Below, piece after piece: positions 63,816-64,000 of a stretch of DNA of 64,000 bases. The stretch is from Sphingobacterium sp. HMA12 (GTDB lineage: Bacteria > Bacteroidota > Bacteroidia > Sphingobacteriales > Sphingobacteriaceae). The DNA lies in NCBI RefSeq assembly GCF_002933815.1, contig NZ_BEYR01000001.1, forward strand, positions 1,116,001-1,180,000. The letters are read 5' to 3'. How positions within the stretch are numbered: the stretch's first letter is position 1; every line of letters starts with the position of its first letter. The position numbers were made by a program, and so were the translations under genes. The notes under the pieces were generated by a model. It had not been told where the DNA came from. It ran no database searches and was given only the letters and a program-made list of their open reading frames with translations.

Positions 63816-64000
63816 TGGTAGACTTGCTGCCCCACCCCGCAAAACAGGACTTTTTAAAGAAGTGAATTCGGACGTGAATGGTATCAGTTGGGCTACTTTC
63901 TACAATTGAAAGAAGAAATATGACGGGTCTGGTGTAGCCGAACTGTGCAAGCTTTGTCAGCTGGATGAAGGAAATGTGCAACTGAAAAAACTTGTGACCA
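63816..64000 (+). mobile_element. IS3-type element remnant at the window edge
   Basis: Begins with TGGTAGACTT, the same left end as the element at 54290. An orfA-like frame follows (NSDVNGISWATFYN, a TGA where Trp is expected, then KKKYDGSGVAELCKLCQL and EGNVQLKKL), so orfA is broken. The rest runs beyond the window. Confidence 0.6.

Overview
The window looks like a chromosomal stretch of an AT-rich Bacteroidota, most likely a Sphingobacteriaceae member close to Sphingobacterium. This rests on the gene families present (GH92 glycosidase, IPT/TIG lipoproteins, MG2-like Ig-fold protein, LytTR/His-kinase pair, TlpA-like DUF4369 proteins, ExsA-type AraC regulators), on Bacteroidota-style -7 boxes (TAnnTTTG) and on the lack of strong Shine-Dalgarno sites. 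I see no rRNA, tRNA or CRISPR array.

Layout. 0-6.5 kb: two paralogous IPT/TIG lipoproteins and a GH92 alpha-mannosidase. 6.5-13.6 kb: a C-terminally truncated aldehyde dehydrogenase, two related AraC regulators flanking two short-chain dehydrogenases, a three-gene overlapping operon and an EamA permease. 13.9-15.7 kb: small proteins and a TonB-C protein. 16.1-20.7 kb: a two-gene phospholipase module, made of a fascin-like/DUF2235-type alpha/beta hydrolase and a kelch-repeat protein with two HKD phospholipase D motifs. 21.0-24.4 kb: a 55-aa small protein and a sensor kinase / thioredoxin / LytTR regulator operon. 27.4-35.1 kb: a redox/hydrolase regulon (cupin, carboxymuconolactone decarboxylase, SnoaL, dienelactone hydrolase, flavodoxin, alpha/beta hydrolase, two aldo-keto reductases) with a divergent AraC gene and two near-identical operator/promoter blocks. 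35.2-41.1 kb: RibD-like reductase with divergent HxlR regulator, gene fragments, exonuclease III and a large MG2-like protein.

The accessory part is dominated by a mosaic cassette present three times (24.7, 41.3 and 57.8 kb): GNAT and DUF7660 genes on the minus strand, divergent from a five-TM membrane protein, a 44-codon stub of a cysteine desulfurase and an HD-domain hydrolase. Copy A is decayed; copies B and C keep the membrane and HD genes intact. Each copy is followed within a few hundred bases to about 2 kb by a PD-(D/E)XK nuclease gene (two Rpn-type, one larger unrecognised nuclease). Between copies B and C lies a graveyard of small, immunity-like genes and fragments (ankyrin, LRR, DUF4241, EF-Tu-like, WapI-like), IS256 remnants and one apparently complete IS3-family element.

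The strongest candidates for undescribed biology are the paired phospholipase genes (16.1-20.7 kb), the triplicated mosaic cassette, the overlapping nuclease-partner pair (61.75-63.8 kb) and the duplicated operator of the AraC-controlled oxidoreductase regulon.
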